Counted from the first letter of the stretch, positions 45,765-55,921 are shown. The stretch is DNA of 64,000 nt from Bacillus badius NBRC 15713 (GCF_001591605.1 NZ_BCVF01000012.1:1-64000), one strand, 5' to 3'. Notes: generated from the sequence alone by a model not told the origin. Made by a program: numbers and translations.

Positions 45765-45824
45765 CTATCGGCTGTTGCACGCAAAAAGCTGGTCAATAAA
45801 ACTAGCAGCCATTAGCCTTTTCAT
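45765..45824 (-). CDS. Possible 19-residue ORF on the minus strand
   Basis: On the minus strand GGGAGGGATACGG precedes ATG 45824, opening MKRLMAASFIDQLFACNSR and a TAG stop. The ribosome-binding site is strong, but length, lack of a promoter and unknown sequence leave it doubtful. It lies in the 350-base gap between yvlD and hprK, which is otherwise empty apart from the terminator and the hprK promoter. Confidence 0.25.
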   Translation of the reverse strand: MKRLMAASFIDQLFACNSR

Positions 45825-45923
45825 CCGTATCCCTCCCTGTTTCTTTTTACTTTTATCCAGGTTGTGAAGGGATGGCAAAGGCTCCTTTCATGACATGGAA
45901 ATGAAAATTTATCATTCTTCATT

Positions 45924-45952
45924 TTAATTGAACCTAGTAAAAGTGTTACAAT
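45924..45952 (+). promoter_or_regulatory. Sigma-A promoter of hprK operon
   Basis: TTAATT (45924-45929), a 17-base spacer and TACAAT (45947-45952) lie 35 bases before the hprK start. Confidence 0.55.
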
Positions 45953-45986
45953 GGTATCAGAATGCCATCATGAGGAGGAAGAAACA

Positions 45987-46922
45987 GTGGCTAAAGTGCG
46001 TACATCTGATTTGCTGGAAAATCTCGATTTGGAACTCATCAGCGGTGAAGACGGCATTCATCGTCCGATTATAACAAGTGACCTTTCCCGGCCAGGCCTT
46101 GAGCTTGCTGGCTTTTTTGATTATTACCCGAAAGAAAGGATACAGCTGCTCGGAATGACGGAGCTGACTTTCTTTCAGAAGCTTCATTCAAACGAGAAGC
46201 TGCCGCGAATGGAAAGACTATGTGATGACAGAACACCTGCTATTATTATTTCACGCGAATTGGAAGTACCGGAGGAATTAATTGAAGCATCAGAACGGCA
46301 TGCAGTGCCCGTGATGAGATCAAAGCTGACAACAACGAGACTTTCAAGTAAGTTGACGAATTATTTGGAAAAGATGCTGGCTCCAACAACCGCCGTTCAC
46401 GGTGTGCTTGTTGATATTTACGGTGTAGGTGTACTGATTACCGGCCAAAGCGGAGTAGGTAAAAGCGAAGCAGCTCTTGATCTTGTAAAACGAGGGCATC
46501 GCCTTGTAGCTGATGATTGTGTGGAGATTCGCCAGGAAGACAATGATACTCTTGTCGGCAGTGCACCGGAGCTGATTGAGCATCTGCTGGAAATTCGCGG
46601 GCTGGGCATCATTAATATTATGACGCTGTTTGGCGCTGGCGCCATCAGAGGCAACAAACGAATTACTCTCAATGTTCATCTTGAACTTTGGAATTCGAAA
46701 AAACAATATGACCGGCTAGGAATTGAAGAAGATAAGCTGAAGATTATTGATACAGAAATTACGAAAATCACCCTTCCTGTGCGTCCAGGAAGAAACATTG
46801 CCGTCATTATTGAAGTAGCAGCGATGAACTTCCGCTTGAAACGCCTCGGAATCAACACAGCGAAAGACTTCACAGATAAGTTAGCGAATGTCATCAGCGA
46901 GCGCGATACAGATTTTATGTAA
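45987..46922 (+). CDS. hprK: HPr kinase/phosphorylase
   Basis: HprK phosphorylates Ser46 of HPr and removes the phosphate again, the central switch of catabolite repression in Firmicutes. The start is GTG 45987 after GAGGAGGAAG, giving 311 residues; the frame opens at 45951. The P-loop GQSGVGKS is at 153-160 and the HprK signature [18 protein letters not shown] at about 201-218. It heads the conserved operon hprK-lgt-yvoD-ppaX-yvoF, where PpaX acts in the same regulatory circuit. Confidence 0.97.
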   Translation: MAKVRTSDLLENLDLELISGEDGIHRPIITSDLSRPGLELAGFFDYYPKERIQLLGMTELTFFQKLHSNEKLPRMERLCDDRTPAIIISRELEVPEELIEASERHAVPVMRSKLTTTRLSSKLTNYLEKMLAPTTAVHGVLVDIYGVGVLITGQSGVGKSEAALDLVKRGHRLVADDCVEIRQEDNDTLVGSAPELIEHLLEIRGLGIINIMTLFGAGAIRGNKRITLNVHLELWNSKKQYDRLGIEEDKLKIIDTEITKITLPVRPGRNIAVIIEVAAMNFRLKRLGINTAKDFTDKLANVISERDTDFM

Positions 46923-46953
46923 TAACAGTTGATGGGCAGAAAGGGGAAAAAGA

Positions 46954-47769
46954 ATGGAAGGTTATCCGCTTAATCCGATTGCTATTGCGATTGGGCCATT
47001 TGAGGTTCACTGGTATGGCTTAATCATTGGCTTCGGCATTGCACTTGGCTTTTATTTAGCTGCTAAAGAAGGCGACCGTCTCGGCTTGCCTAAAGATACA
47101 TTTGCCGACTTGCTCATTTGGGCGATTCCGCTCGCCATTATTTCGGCGCGCATTTATTATGTTTTATTCCAATGGGAATATTACTCTCAGCATCCTGGAG
47201 ACATTATTAAAATTTGGAATGGCGGAATTGCCATTCATGGCGCATTGATCGGCGCGGTTGCGACAGCTGTGGTTTTCTCAAAAACCAAAAATATTTCCTT
47301 TTGGAAATTGGCTGACATAGCCGCTCCAAGCATCATTTTGGGGCAGGCCATTGGCCGATGGGGAAACTTTATGAACCAGGAGGCGCATGGCGGGGAAGTG
47401 ACCCGCTCCTTCCTGGAGAATTTGCATTTGCCGGAGTTTATCATTAATCAAATGTATATTGACGGACAATATTATCATCCAACGTTTTTATATGAATCCA
47501 TTTGGAATTTTGCTGGTTTCCTCTTGCTGTTAGGCTTGCGCAAAGTGAACTTAAAACGGGGAGAACTGTTTTTAATTTATGTGATGTGGTACTCCATCGG
47601 GCGCTTCTTTATTGAAGGGCTGCGGACAGACAGCTTAATGCTGACAGATTCGCTGCGGATCGCCCAAGTGATTTCGCTCGTTCTTTTGGCAGCGGCTGCT
47701 ATTCTCCTGTTCATCCGCCGCAGCCGGAAAAGCAACCAGCTGCCTTATAACAGCTTAGCGAATGAATAA
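46954..47769 (+). CDS. lgt: Phosphatidylglycerol:prolipoprotein diacylglyceryl transferase
   Basis: Lgt transfers diacylglycerol to the lipobox cysteine of prolipoproteins. The 271-residue protein has seven membrane helices and the Lgt signature [18 protein letters not shown] (about 131-148) with its essential Arg, plus the conserved [10 protein letters not shown]. The start follows a GGGGAAAAAG site. CccB in this window is one predicted substrate. Confidence 0.97.
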   Translation: MEGYPLNPIAIAIGPFEVHWYGLIIGFGIALGFYLAAKEGDRLGLPKDTFADLLIWAIPLAIISARIYYVLFQWEYYSQHPGDIIKIWNGGIAIHGALIGAVATAVVFSKTKNISFWKLADIAAPSIILGQAIGRWGNFMNQEAHGGEVTRSFLENLHLPEFIINQMYIDGQYYHPTFLYESIWNFAGFLLLLGLRKVNLKRGELFLIYVMWYSIGRFFIEGLRTDSLMLTDSLRIAQVISLVLLAAAAILLFIRRSRKSNQLPYNSLANE

Positions 47770-47783
47770 ATGGGGAGGGTAAC

Positions 47784-48734
47784 ATGGGGAAAACACTAAA
47801 AAACGGTTTTATTTCAGGGGTAAAAACAACTTGGCTGCTTGGAAAAATTATTTTTCCTGTCACCCTCATCGTGACGCTGCTGCAATATACGCCGATATTG
47901 CCTTGGCTGATGAAGGCGATCAGTCCGGTTATGGGATTGTTTGGTTTATCAGGGGATGCCTCCATTCCGCTGGTGCTTGGCAACTTTTTAAATTTATACG
48001 CGGCAATCGGCGCTATTTTATCGTTAGATTTAACCGTGAAAGAAGTATTTATATTAGCTGTTATGCTGTCATTTTCGCATAATTTGTTTATCGAATCTGG
48101 TGTTGCTGCCCGTGTTGGCGTGAAGCTGTCTGTTGTCCTGGCAGTCAGATTGGGGCTTGCTGCTGTATCAGCGATTGTGATCAACCTTATTTGGCATGGC
48201 GGAGGCGGCACCGCGCAATACGGGATGGCTCCGCCGCTGCAAGCCGATCCGGATGGCTGGGGACAAATTTTGATGATTGGTCTTGAAAAAGCGGGTTATG
48301 GCATTTTCCAGCTGGCGGTCATTGTCATGCCATTAATGTTGATGATTCAAGTCTTAAAAGACTTAAAATGGCTGGATATCTTTTCCCGCTGGATGGCTCC
48401 GGTTACTCGCTTGCTGGGAATGAAAGAAAACACATCGATGACATTGGCATCCGGCTTGCTTTTCGGCCTCGCGCTCGGTTCAGCAGTTATGATTCAAGCG
48501 GTAAAAGAGGATGGCGTCAGCAGCCGGGATGTGACGCTGGCGATGATTTTTCTGGTAGCATGCCATGCCGTCGTGGAGGATACCGTTATTTTTATTCCGC
48601 TCGGTATTACCGGATGGCCTCTGCTTGCTCTGTTTTTAATCCGGCTGATGACAGCCATTGTGCTGACGCTTGCGGTGTCAGCACTTTGGAAGCCGGCTGA
48701 ACTGGTCCAAAGAAAGGAAGCAAAACTCTCATGA
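47784..48734 (+). CDS. yvoD: YvoD-type nucleoside-recognition membrane protein
   Basis: The 316-residue protein has about eight membrane helices and two Gate/nucleoside-recognition-like domains (about 15-130 and 170-310). The function is unknown. It overlaps ppaX by four bases (ATGA), and the order matches B. subtilis. Confidence 0.9.
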   Translation: MGKTLKNGFISGVKTTWLLGKIIFPVTLIVTLLQYTPILPWLMKAISPVMGLFGLSGDASIPLVLGNFLNLYAAIGAILSLDLTVKEVFILAVMLSFSHNLFIESGVAARVGVKLSVVLAVRLGLAAVSAIVINLIWHGGGGTAQYGMAPPLQADPDGWGQILMIGLEKAGYGIFQLAVIVMPLMLMIQVLKDLKWLDIFSRWMAPVTRLLGMKENTSMTLASGLLFGLALGSAVMIQAVKEDGVSSRDVTLAMIFLVACHAVVEDTVIFIPLGITGWPLLALFLIRLMTAIVLTLAVSALWKPAELVQRKEAKLS

Positions 48735-49387
48735 CAAAAATAACAACATTGCTGTTTGATTTAGATGGAACGTTAATTAATACAAATGAATTGATTATTT
48801 CTTCATTTTTACACACGTTAAATCACTATTTTCCAGATCAATATAAGCGTGAAGACGTCTACCCTTTTATGGGGCCGACTCTCGCAGAAACATTTTCGGG
48901 GATCGATCCGGAGCGCGCAGAAGAAATGATCGCCCGCTATCGCAAATTCAACCTTGAAAACCATGACCTGCTCGTTACGGAGTTTGAGGGCGTATATGAG
49001 ACGATCCGCACATTAAAAGAAAATCAATTTAAGCTTGCTATTGTATCAACAAAGCTTAGAGATACGGTCATAAAAGGGCTTAAATTGACTCACTTGTATC
49101 CGTTTTTTGATACGATCGTCGCTTTGGATGATGTGACTGAGCCCAAGCCGCATCCTGAACCGCTGCTGAAGGCCTTGCGAGAGGTTGGCTCTAAGCCGGA
49201 GGAAGCGATGATGATCGGCGATAACTTTCATGATATTGAAGGCGGAAAAAATGCCGGCACTCTAACAGCCGGGGTAGCCTGGTCTGTTAAAGGAAAAGAC
49301 TTTTTGCAGTCCTTCCAGCCGGATTATATGCTCGATACGATGCCTGAACTTCTCGATATTTTAAGGATTGGAGTTCCGGAGAAGTGA
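48731..49387 (+). CDS. ppaX: Pyrophosphatase PpaX
   Basis: PpaX is a HAD-family pyrophosphatase that hydrolyses PPi formed when HprK removes phosphate from P-Ser-HPr. The 218-residue protein has the nucleophile motif [10 protein letters not shown] (Asp9, Asp11), Ser/Thr motif II (IVSTK), and motif [19 protein letters not shown]. It overlaps both neighbours by four bases. Other phosphoglycolate-phosphatase-like HAD proteins look similar, but the operon decides. Confidence 0.94.
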   Translation: MTKITTLLFDLDGTLINTNELIISSFLHTLNHYFPDQYKREDVYPFMGPTLAETFSGIDPERAEEMIARYRKFNLENHDLLVTEFEGVYETIRTLKENQFKLAIVSTKLRDTVIKGLKLTHLYPFFDTIVALDDVTEPKPHPEPLLKALREVGSKPEEAMMIGDNFHDIEGGKNAGTLTAGVAWSVKGKDFLQSFQPDYMLDTMPELLDILRIGVPEK

Positions 49388-49896
49388 GAAGGACGAAGCG
49401 GTATAAAACGGAGGGAGCCAACTCGCTCTGGAATATTTATCAAACCGTTTCTTTTTGGAAAACATTTAAAAACACAGTGATCATTGAGATTGGCCGGTTT
49501 ACGCCTTTTATGAGGCTGAAAAACAGTTTATACCGGACTTTTCTCGGCATGAAAATCGGTGATCAAACAGCGCTCGCCTATAAAGTGGTGCCGGATATTA
49601 TGTTTCCGGAGCTGATTTCGATCGGCCGCAACACGATTATTGGCTATAATACAGTCATTCTGGCTCATGAATATTTGATTGAAGAATATCGCCTCGGGGA
49701 AGTGATCATCGGCGATCATGTAATGATTGGTGCCAACAGTACGGTGCTGCCGGGTGTGACGATTGGAGACGGAGCCGTTATTTCTGCTGCCACTCTTGTG
49801 CATCGCGATGTGCCTCCCGGTGCCTTTGCCGGCGGAAATCCTATGCAGATTAAAGAAAAGCCTCAGCCGGAGCTGTCGAACAAGTCTCTAAAGTAG
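49384..49896 (+). CDS. yvoF: Hexapeptide-repeat acyltransferase YvoF
   Basis: The 170-residue protein is a left-handed beta-helix acetyltransferase of the LacA/Maa type, with hexapeptide repeats such as [13 protein letters not shown] and [27 protein letters not shown]. The start is GTG 49384, overlapping the ppaX stop. The substrate is unknown. It closes the hprK operon. Confidence 0.92.
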   Translation: MRRTKRYKTEGANSLWNIYQTVSFWKTFKNTVIIEIGRFTPFMRLKNSLYRTFLGMKIGDQTALAYKVVPDIMFPELISIGRNTIIGYNTVILAHEYLIEEYRLGEVIIGDHVMIGANSTVLPGVTIGDGAVISAATLVHRDVPPGAFAGGNPMQIKEKPQPELSNKSLK

Positions 49897-49913
49897 AAGC
49901 AGGCGGGGAAAAA

Positions 49914-49970
49914 AGGACCGGCCCAACAAGTCATTCTTTATGGCTTGTTGGGCCGGTCCTGGCTTTTTTA
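49914..49970 (+). terminator. Terminator of the hprK operon
   Basis: A perfect 17-bp stem (49914-49930 with 49944-49960), then GGCTTTTTT. Confidence 0.92.
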
Positions 49971-50051
49971 TGCATAAGGATAAGGGAGAGAAATTAGCTG
50001 AAAATAATAAAACATTATAGCAGGAAAAAGGTATAAACGAAAAAAATTCAT

Positions 50052-50065
50052 TGTAAGCGCTCTTA
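50052..50065 (+). promoter_or_regulatory. CcpA binding site (cre) before cstA
   Basis: TGTAAGCGCTCTTA fits the cre consensus TGWNANCGNTNWCA at all but one position. It lies about 90 bases before the cstA start, fitting repression when glucose is present. Confidence 0.7.
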
Positions 50066-50150
50066 AAATAAAAAAAGGGTTGTTAATTGATTTTTTAGAA
50101 TATAGAATATTAATTAAATTATTCGGAAAATTAAAAGAGGGGGAATTAGA

Positions 50151-51587
50151 GTGCTTACATTTTTTGCTGCTTTGTTTTTACTGATCGTAGGCTACTTGGT
50201 TTATTCTAAATTTGTTGAGCGGGTTTTCGTCATTGATGACAGCCAGAAAACACCGGCTTATACACAAGCGGATGGCATGGATTATGTGCCGATGAGCTGG
50301 TGGAAGGGATCGCTGATTCAGCTGCTTAATATTGCTGGTCTTGGACCGATTTTTGGAGCAGTATCCGGTGCCCTCTACGGCCCAGTCGCATTTATATGGA
50401 TTGTTGTCGGCTGTATTTTCGCCGGAGCAGTTCATGATTACTTTTCGGGCATGCTTTCACTTCGGCACGGAGGAGCTCAATACCCGACTCTTGTGGGGCG
50501 TTATCTGGGCAAAGGGATGAAAGCGGCGATCAATGTGGTGTCTATTATTTTAATGATTTTGGTAGCGGCTGCGTTTACAGCCGGACCTGCCCAGTTGATT
50601 GCGCAAATTACCCCTTTGAGCTTTATGGCCGCTCTTGTTGCTGTGTTTGCCTATTTTTTGCTGGCAGCGGTTTTGCCGGTGAATAAAGTGATCGGAAAGA
50701 TTTATCCGGTTTTTGGCGCGATTTTAATTTTTATGGCAATCGCGATTGCGGCTGCTTTGCTGTTCGGGAGTAAGCCGATACCGAATTTAACTTTCGAAAA
50801 CCTGCATCCCGGGGAGCTGCCGATCTGGCCGCTCTTAATGGTCACCATTTCCTGCGGAGCTATTTCGGGATTTCATTCCACGCAAAGTCCAATTGTTGCC
50901 CGCACAATGAAGAAAGAATCAGAAGGACGAAAGATTTTCTACGGGGCGATGATTGCTGAAGGAGTGATTGCTTTAATTTGGGCAGCAGCCGGCATGACCT
51001 TCTTTGGAGGAACAGGAGGATTGCAGGCGGCACTCGCATCTGGAGGACCAGCTGGTGTAGTCAATGAAATTTCTACCTCGCTGCTTGGCACGCTCGGAGG
51101 AATCTTAGCGATACTGGGCGTTATCATTTTGCCGATTACGACCGGGGATACGGCACTTCGCTCTTCAAGAATGATGCTGACTGAAATGGCTTCTAAGTGG
51201 GTGGATGCTGAAAAGAAAAATGTTGTGTTGATTTTTACGGTTATCGTGGCCACTCCGATGTTCTTCCTTTCAACGATTGATTACACCTTTTTATGGAGAT
51301 ACGTGGGCTGGACGAATCAAGTGGTAGCGGCGGTCATGCTGTGGACAGCAGTGTCTTATTTGCTCAAAGAAGGCAAGGCGCATTGGATTGCAGGGGTTCC
51401 GGCTATGTTTATGACAGCCGTTGTATGCACATATATCTTTTATGCGCCAGAAGGATTTGCCATGGATTATCAAGTTTCTCTTCTGATCGGCGCTGTTTTA
51501 ACGGTCTTGGTTGGAGCAATCTATGTCTGGCAAATAGTTAGGCATAAGCAATTAAAGTTAAAAGAACTGACTGTGCACTCGGCTTAA
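50151..51587 (+). CDS. cstA: CstA-family carbon-starvation transporter, short form
   Basis: The 478-residue protein has 12 or more membrane helices and CstA-family motifs (DGMDYVPMSWWKGSLIQLLNIAGLGPIFG, GAVHDYFSGMLSLRHGG, STQSPIVARTMKKE). CstA proteins take up peptides or pyruvate under starvation. E. coli CstA has about 700 residues, so this is the short Firmicute type. It starts at GTG 50151 after AAGAGGGGG. A cre site upstream and a terminator after make it a single gene under catabolite control. Confidence 0.9.
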   Translation: MLTFFAALFLLIVGYLVYSKFVERVFVIDDSQKTPAYTQADGMDYVPMSWWKGSLIQLLNIAGLGPIFGAVSGALYGPVAFIWIVVGCIFAGAVHDYFSGMLSLRHGGAQYPTLVGRYLGKGMKAAINVVSIILMILVAAAFTAGPAQLIAQITPLSFMAALVAVFAYFLLAAVLPVNKVIGKIYPVFGAILIFMAIAIAAALLFGSKPIPNLTFENLHPGELPIWPLLMVTISCGAISGFHSTQSPIVARTMKKESEGRKIFYGAMIAEGVIALIWAAAGMTFFGGTGGLQAALASGGPAGVVNEISTSLLGTLGGILAILGVIILPITTGDTALRSSRMMLTEMASKWVDAEKKNVVLIFTVIVATPMFFLSTIDYTFLWRYVGWTNQVVAAVMLWTAVSYLLKEGKAHWIAGVPAMFMTAVVCTYIFYAPEGFAMDYQVSLLIGAVLTVLVGAIYVWQIVRHKQLKLKELTVHSA

Positions 51588-51630
51588 AAAACTGCGGGCT
51601 GTCCATTTTTAGTGGCGCCCGCAGTTTTTT
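51588..51630 (+). terminator. Terminator of cstA
   Basis: AAAACTGCGGGC (51588-51599) pairs with GCCCGCAGTTTT (51617-51628), then TT. Confidence 0.9.
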
Positions 51631-51701
51631 GCGATTAAGGCTTGTTCAAGCGTATAGGTTCTGCCAATCTATGTATATAGCTATTTTTTGGGAGGCCGAT
51701 T

Positions 51702-53300
51702 ATGGGCGGAAGAACAAAATATAAACTGACACTGCGTGCACTTATTGTGCTGCTCGTTGTTCTGGTAGTCATATCATCGCTCGGTGTGACAAACATGCTG
51801 ATTGCCAGTGAAGTAACCAAGTCGACAAGAGAAACGCTGGAGGAAAAAGCTGCAATGACATCGCGGCTTGTTGCTGAATCAGAGGTGGTCCGCAACAGCT
51901 TATCAGGAGAAAGGCCGGAAACAGACATTCAGCCGTTTGCAGAGAAAGTGCGCCGGCAGTCAAAGACAGATTATATTACAGTCTTTGATATGAACGGGAT
52001 CCGTAAATCCCATCCTGCTCCTGCGTTGATCGGCAAGCCATTTCAAGGCGGGGATGAAGGCGGGGTGCTAGCGGGAAAAGAGTATATGTCTACTGCAGAA
52101 GGCTCTCTAGGGCGATCGATTCGTTATTTTACCCCTATCTATAATGAAGAAGGCCGTCAAGTGGGGGCGGTAGCAGCAGGGATCACGCTAGAGAAAGTAG
52201 AAACCGCGGTCACAGAAAGCCGGCATATTATTTATGCCGGGCTTGCTGCCGGGCTGTTCATTGGCTTATCGGGCGCTTTCTACCTAGGCCGCAGAGTGCG
52301 CGAAGTGATGTTTGGTTTAGAGCCCCATGAAATTGCCCGTTTGCTTGAAGAACGAAATGTCATGATCGAATCTGCGCATGAAGGAACGATTGCGATAGAT
52401 AGAAAAGGCAAGGTGACATTAATGAATAAAGCCGCTCGCCGGTTGCTTGAGCAAACAAGGGCATTCGGGTCATTGCCGGACAAGGAGGCAGATTCCATTA
52501 TTTCTTCCTTTGGGCTGATGGCCGTATTAGAAACAGGTGAGGCGATTATGGATAAAGAGGTGGATATCAACGGCTCTGTTTTTTATATGAATGCTTCCCC
52601 CTTGCTCGTAGAAGGAAAGAGGATTGGCGCCATTGCCAGGTTCAGGGATCAAACGGAGCTGAAGAAGCTGGCCGAGCGTTTGAGCGGAACGGAAATGTAT
52701 GCCGAGGCCCTTAGAGCGCAAACGCACGAATTCATGAATCGGCTGCACGTCATTTTAGGCATGGCACAAATGAAAAATTATGCTGCTTTGCCCGCTTATA
52801 TTGAGCAAATCAATATTCATTATCAAGATAGTGTCGGTTACTTGGCGCGCCGCATGAAAGATCCGGTGATTGCTGGCTTTTTATTGGCTAAAATGAGCTA
52901 TTCTATTGAAAAAGGAAAAGAGCTGCGCTTATCAGAGGATTCTTATTTGCCTGCTGTAGATAGCCGGCTGACGCATGAATTGATTACGATTTTAGGAAAC
53001 TTAATTGATAACGCACTGGAGGCTACCCCCGTTAGCGGCCGGCCGGTTACTGTATTAATTGAATCAGAAGAAGATCATTTAATAATTGAAGTAAAAGACC
53101 ACGGAAAAGGAATGGCCGATCCGGACCGCATCTTTGAAAAAGGGGTTTCCGATAAAGGGAGCCACCGCGGCTTTGGGATGCATCTCGTTCGTAAAAGTGT
53201 GGAACGGCTGAACGGAGAGATTCAAGTATCCTCACAAGAAGGAAAAGGGACGATCATAGAGGTGATAATTCCTCTGGAGAAAAAGGAGAGAACCAAATGA
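51702..53300 (+). CDS. DctS/CitA-type sensor histidine kinase
   Basis: The 532-residue kinase belongs to the DcuS/CitA/DctS group. Two membrane helices (about 12-33 and 175-195) bracket an extracellular PDC-type sensor domain (about 40-170) of the kind that binds C4-dicarboxylates or citrate. A cytoplasmic PAS domain follows (about 220-320), then a Spo0B-like dimerisation helix with His342 in THEFMNRLH, and an HATPase domain (NLIDNALEA, DHGKGM, GFGMHLVRKS). The stop overlaps the regulator start (ATGA). Confidence 0.93.
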   Translation: MGGRTKYKLTLRALIVLLVVLVVISSLGVTNMLIASEVTKSTRETLEEKAAMTSRLVAESEVVRNSLSGERPETDIQPFAEKVRRQSKTDYITVFDMNGIRKSHPAPALIGKPFQGGDEGGVLAGKEYMSTAEGSLGRSIRYFTPIYNEEGRQVGAVAAGITLEKVETAVTESRHIIYAGLAAGLFIGLSGAFYLGRRVREVMFGLEPHEIARLLEERNVMIESAHEGTIAIDRKGKVTLMNKAARRLLEQTRAFGSLPDKEADSIISSFGLMAVLETGEAIMDKEVDINGSVFYMNASPLLVEGKRIGAIARFRDQTELKKLAERLSGTEMYAEALRAQTHEFMNRLHVILGMAQMKNYAALPAYIEQINIHYQDSVGYLARRMKDPVIAGFLLAKMSYSIEKGKELRLSEDSYLPAVDSRLTHELITILGNLIDNALEATPVSGRPVTVLIESEEDHLIIEVKDHGKGMADPDRIFEKGVSDKGSHRGFGMHLVRKSVERLNGEIQVSSQEGKGTIIEVIIPLEKKERTK

Positions 53301-54004
53301 TTACGGTATTAATTGTTGAAGACGATCCGATGGTAGCGGAACTGAACAAGCAATATGTAGAGGCATTGCCGGGTTTTCAGATAATCTCTGCTGCGGCTTT
53401 GCCGGAGGAAGCGCTGCAAAAAGTGCAACAATTAAAACCGGACCTGCTGCTGCTCGATATTTATATGCCTGGAATGACTGGTCTGGAATTGCTTAAGCAA
53501 TTGCGCACAACCGGTTCAGAAACAGATGTCATTGTTATTAGTGCAGCGAATGATACGGCAAGCATTCAACAGGCGCTGCAATACGGCGCGGTAGATTATT
53601 TAATTAAGCCATTTAATTGGGAACGATTTCAACAAGCGATGTTAGCTTATCGGGAGCGCAAACAATTTTTGCTTTCTTCCCACGCAGTAAAGCAGGGGGA
53701 CATTGACCGGATGCTTCATCAGCATACAAGGGCCGTATCGCCCTCTGACTTGCCGAAGGGGCTGACTAAAGAAACATTGAAGATGATTTGGAACGCTATA
53801 CAGGAAGAGGGGGAAGCTGATTTTTCAGCAGAGGATATTGCCTTTAGCTCGGGAGTTTCCCGTGTATCTGTTCGTAAATACTTATCATTTTTAGATAGCG
53901 CGCATATTTTAACTGCAAGCGTTTCCTACGGTTCCGTTGGACGCCCGCAAACCCGGTATCGGCTGAATGGAGAAAATCATGAGCAGATACATTGTTTTAT
54001 TTAA
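53297..54004 (+). CDS. DctR/CitT-type response regulator
   Basis: The 235-residue regulator has a receiver domain with Asp54 in LLDIYMP and Lys in DYLIKPF, and a C-terminal HTH of the CitT/DctR class (about 165-225; FSAEDIAFSSGVSRVSVRKYL). It probably activates the next gene, a dicarboxylate symporter, through the direct repeats at 54017-54048. Confidence 0.93.
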   Translation: MITVLIVEDDPMVAELNKQYVEALPGFQIISAAALPEEALQKVQQLKPDLLLLDIYMPGMTGLELLKQLRTTGSETDVIVISAANDTASIQQALQYGAVDYLIKPFNWERFQQAMLAYRERKQFLLSSHAVKQGDIDRMLHQHTRAVSPSDLPKGLTKETLKMIWNAIQEEGEADFSAEDIAFSSGVSRVSVRKYLSFLDSAHILTASVSYGSVGRPQTRYRLNGENHEQIHCFI

Positions 54005-54018
54005 AGAAAGCGTTTGCT
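54005..54018 (+). promoter_or_regulatory. Weak cre-like site
   Basis: AGAAAGCGTTTGCT keeps the central AAAGCGTTT of cre sites, with three mismatches to the consensus at outer positions. Catabolite control of the symporter would make sense. Confidence 0.35.
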
Positions 54019-54048
54019 TTTTTTACTTTCAAAATACTTTTTTTACTT
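54017..54048 (+). promoter_or_regulatory. Direct repeats, likely response-regulator binding site
   Basis: CTTTTTTTACTT occurs at 54017-54028 and 54037-54048, exactly 20 bases apart, two helical turns. The position, about 75-105 bases before the symporter gene, suits an activator site. Confidence 0.45.
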
Positions 54049-54122
54049 ACTTAACTACAATTAACCGATTCATTGAATTATCTTTATTAAAAAACAATTT
54101 AGATAATTAAGAGGGGGATTGT

Positions 54123-55760
54123 ATGCAGCGATCAGGAGTAAGTGTTTGGAATGAATGTTGGAAGGCGCATGATAAGCTGAAGCAATTGTTGTTATTCTCA
54201 AATGGGAGATCGGCACAGCCGGCAGCTGTCAAAGCGGGGGAAGAAAAGGAGGGGAACTCGCATCCTCCCCGAAAAAACCGTTATATGCGTCCTGTCCAAT
54301 GGATAGGCTTTTTGCTTGGTCCATTGCTTTTCTTTGCGATTCTATTGTTTTTCTCGCCGGCAGGCTTGAATCCAGAAGCAAAAGCGGTTCTGGCTATTAC
54401 CGTATGGATAGCTGTTTGGTGGATTACGGAAGCGATTCCAATACCCGTTACTTCTTTGCTGCCTCTGATATTAATGCCGCTGACGGGCGCGCTTGATGGA
54501 GATGCGGCAGCTGCAGCGTATGGCGATCCGATTATTTTCTTATTTCTCGGCGGCTTCATGATTGCTATCGCAATGGAGAAATGGAATTTGCACCAGCGGA
54601 TTGCCATGAATATTGTATCTTTCCTGGGAACAGGCTCTAAGCGTATCGTCTTGGGCTTTATGGTGGCGACCGGCTTTTTGTCTATGTGGGTGTCTAATAC
54701 AGCGGCTGTCATGATGATGGTGCCGATCGGAACAGCGATTACTTATCAAGCTGCTCAAATTGTTAAACAAACCGGCGACCGGACGATTGACATTCGCGGA
54801 TTTGAGAAAGCAGTTATTTTTGGCATCGGCTTTGCCGGCACGATTGGCGGTCTTGGGACGCTGATCGGCACACCGCCGAACATTATTTTGGCGGCGGCCA
54901 TTAAAAATTTATATGGAGTCACCATTTCATTTGCAGATTGGCTCTTTCTTGCAGCTCCGGTTGTATTGATTCTTTTGATTTTATCCTGGCTTTATTTAGT
55001 GAATATTGCCTTCCCCATCAAATTTAAAGAGCTGCCGGGCGGTGCGGAATTAATTCGTGAAGAAAAGCAGAAGCTCGGAAAAATGAGTTCAGAAGAAAAA
55101 TGGGTAATGACCGTATTTTTATTTGCTGCCTTTATGTGGATTACACGGACATTTATTTGGCAAGAATTTATCCCTGGAATTAGTGATGCGATGATTGCCA
55201 TCCTTGCGGGAGTACTGCTTTTCATTCTTCCCTCCAGACAAAAGGGAGGAGCGCTGTTAGACTGGTCAGTAGCGCGTGATTTGCCTTGGGGCGTGCTGCT
55301 TTTATTTGGCGGGGGGCTGGCCATCGCTTCCGGATTTAGCGAGACTGGTCTTGCCAAGTGGATTGGAGAACAGCTGATGGTGCTGGACGGTCTGTCTATG
55401 CTTCTCGTTGTTGTATTTGTGACAACTTTCGTTTTATTTTTAACAGAAATCACATCCAATACGGCAACGGCAACTATGATTATGCCGGTATTGGCCTCGT
55501 TGGCCCTAGCGTTGAACTTGCACCCGTTCGTCTTAATGATGCCGGCGGCCATGGCTGCAAACTGTGCATTTATGCTTCCGGTTGGAACACCGCCCAATGC
55601 AATCATTTTTGCGACGGGAAAAATTAAGATCAACGAAATGGTTCGTGCCGGTTTTTGGATTAATATTATTGCGATTGTTTTCATTACAATAGCTATGTAT
55701 GTGATGATGCCAATGATTTTTAATGTAGACATTACATCCTTTCCGGAAAACTTTAAATAA
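54123..55760 (+). CDS. DASS (SLC13) family sodium:dicarboxylate symporter
   Basis: The 545-residue transporter has an unusual hydrophilic N-terminus of about 55 residues, then about 11 membrane helices. The two SNT sodium/substrate motifs are present: WVSNTAAVMMM and TSNTATATMIM. Another family segment is FAGTIGGLGTLIGTPPNIIL. It probably takes up succinate, malate, fumarate or a related acid, in line with the DctS/DctR-type system upstream. The start has AGAGGGGG. Confidence 0.92.
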   Translation: MQRSGVSVWNECWKAHDKLKQLLLFSNGRSAQPAAVKAGEEKEGNSHPPRKNRYMRPVQWIGFLLGPLLFFAILLFFSPAGLNPEAKAVLAITVWIAVWWITEAIPIPVTSLLPLILMPLTGALDGDAAAAAYGDPIIFLFLGGFMIAIAMEKWNLHQRIAMNIVSFLGTGSKRIVLGFMVATGFLSMWVSNTAAVMMMVPIGTAITYQAAQIVKQTGDRTIDIRGFEKAVIFGIGFAGTIGGLGTLIGTPPNIILAAAIKNLYGVTISFADWLFLAAPVVLILLILSWLYLVNIAFPIKFKELPGGAELIREEKQKLGKMSSEEKWVMTVFLFAAFMWITRTFIWQEFIPGISDAMIAILAGVLLFILPSRQKGGALLDWSVARDLPWGVLLLFGGGLAIASGFSETGLAKWIGEQLMVLDGLSMLLVVVFVTTFVLFLTEITSNTATATMIMPVLASLALALNLHPFVLMMPAAMAANCAFMLPVGTPPNAIIFATGKIKINEMVRAGFWINIIAIVFITIAMYVMMPMIFNVDITSFPENFK

Positions 55761-55772
55761 TAAGCAGCAATC

Positions 55773-55804
55773 AAAAAACGTTTCGGCAGCCGGAACGTTT
55801 TTTC
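55773..55804 (+). terminator. Terminator of the symporter gene
   Basis: AAAAAACGTTTCGG pairs with CCGGAACGTTTTTT around a CAG loop, with one G-T pair. Confidence 0.88.
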
Positions 55805-55810
55805 TTTCTC

Positions 55811-55839
55811 TTGACGAAAATTGTCAGAAACGTTAAACT
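55811..55839 (+). promoter_or_regulatory. Sigma-A promoter of the histidine operon
   Basis: TTGACG (55811-55816), a 17-base spacer and TAAACT (55834-55839) lie about 80 bases before hisZ. No T-box or His-rich leader peptide is visible. Confidence 0.65.
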
Positions 55840-55921
55840 ACTTATAATTACTTCATCATGTTAGCACATTAGCGAACTAAAGTGTGTTGCGTGAAATATA
55901 CGGATAATCGGGTGATAAATA

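Noticed and set aside
54992-55774. 260-residue ORF antisense to the DASS symporter
   Set aside because: A mirror of a hydrophobic coding sequence, with no ribosome-binding site. The plus-strand gene carries clear family motifs.
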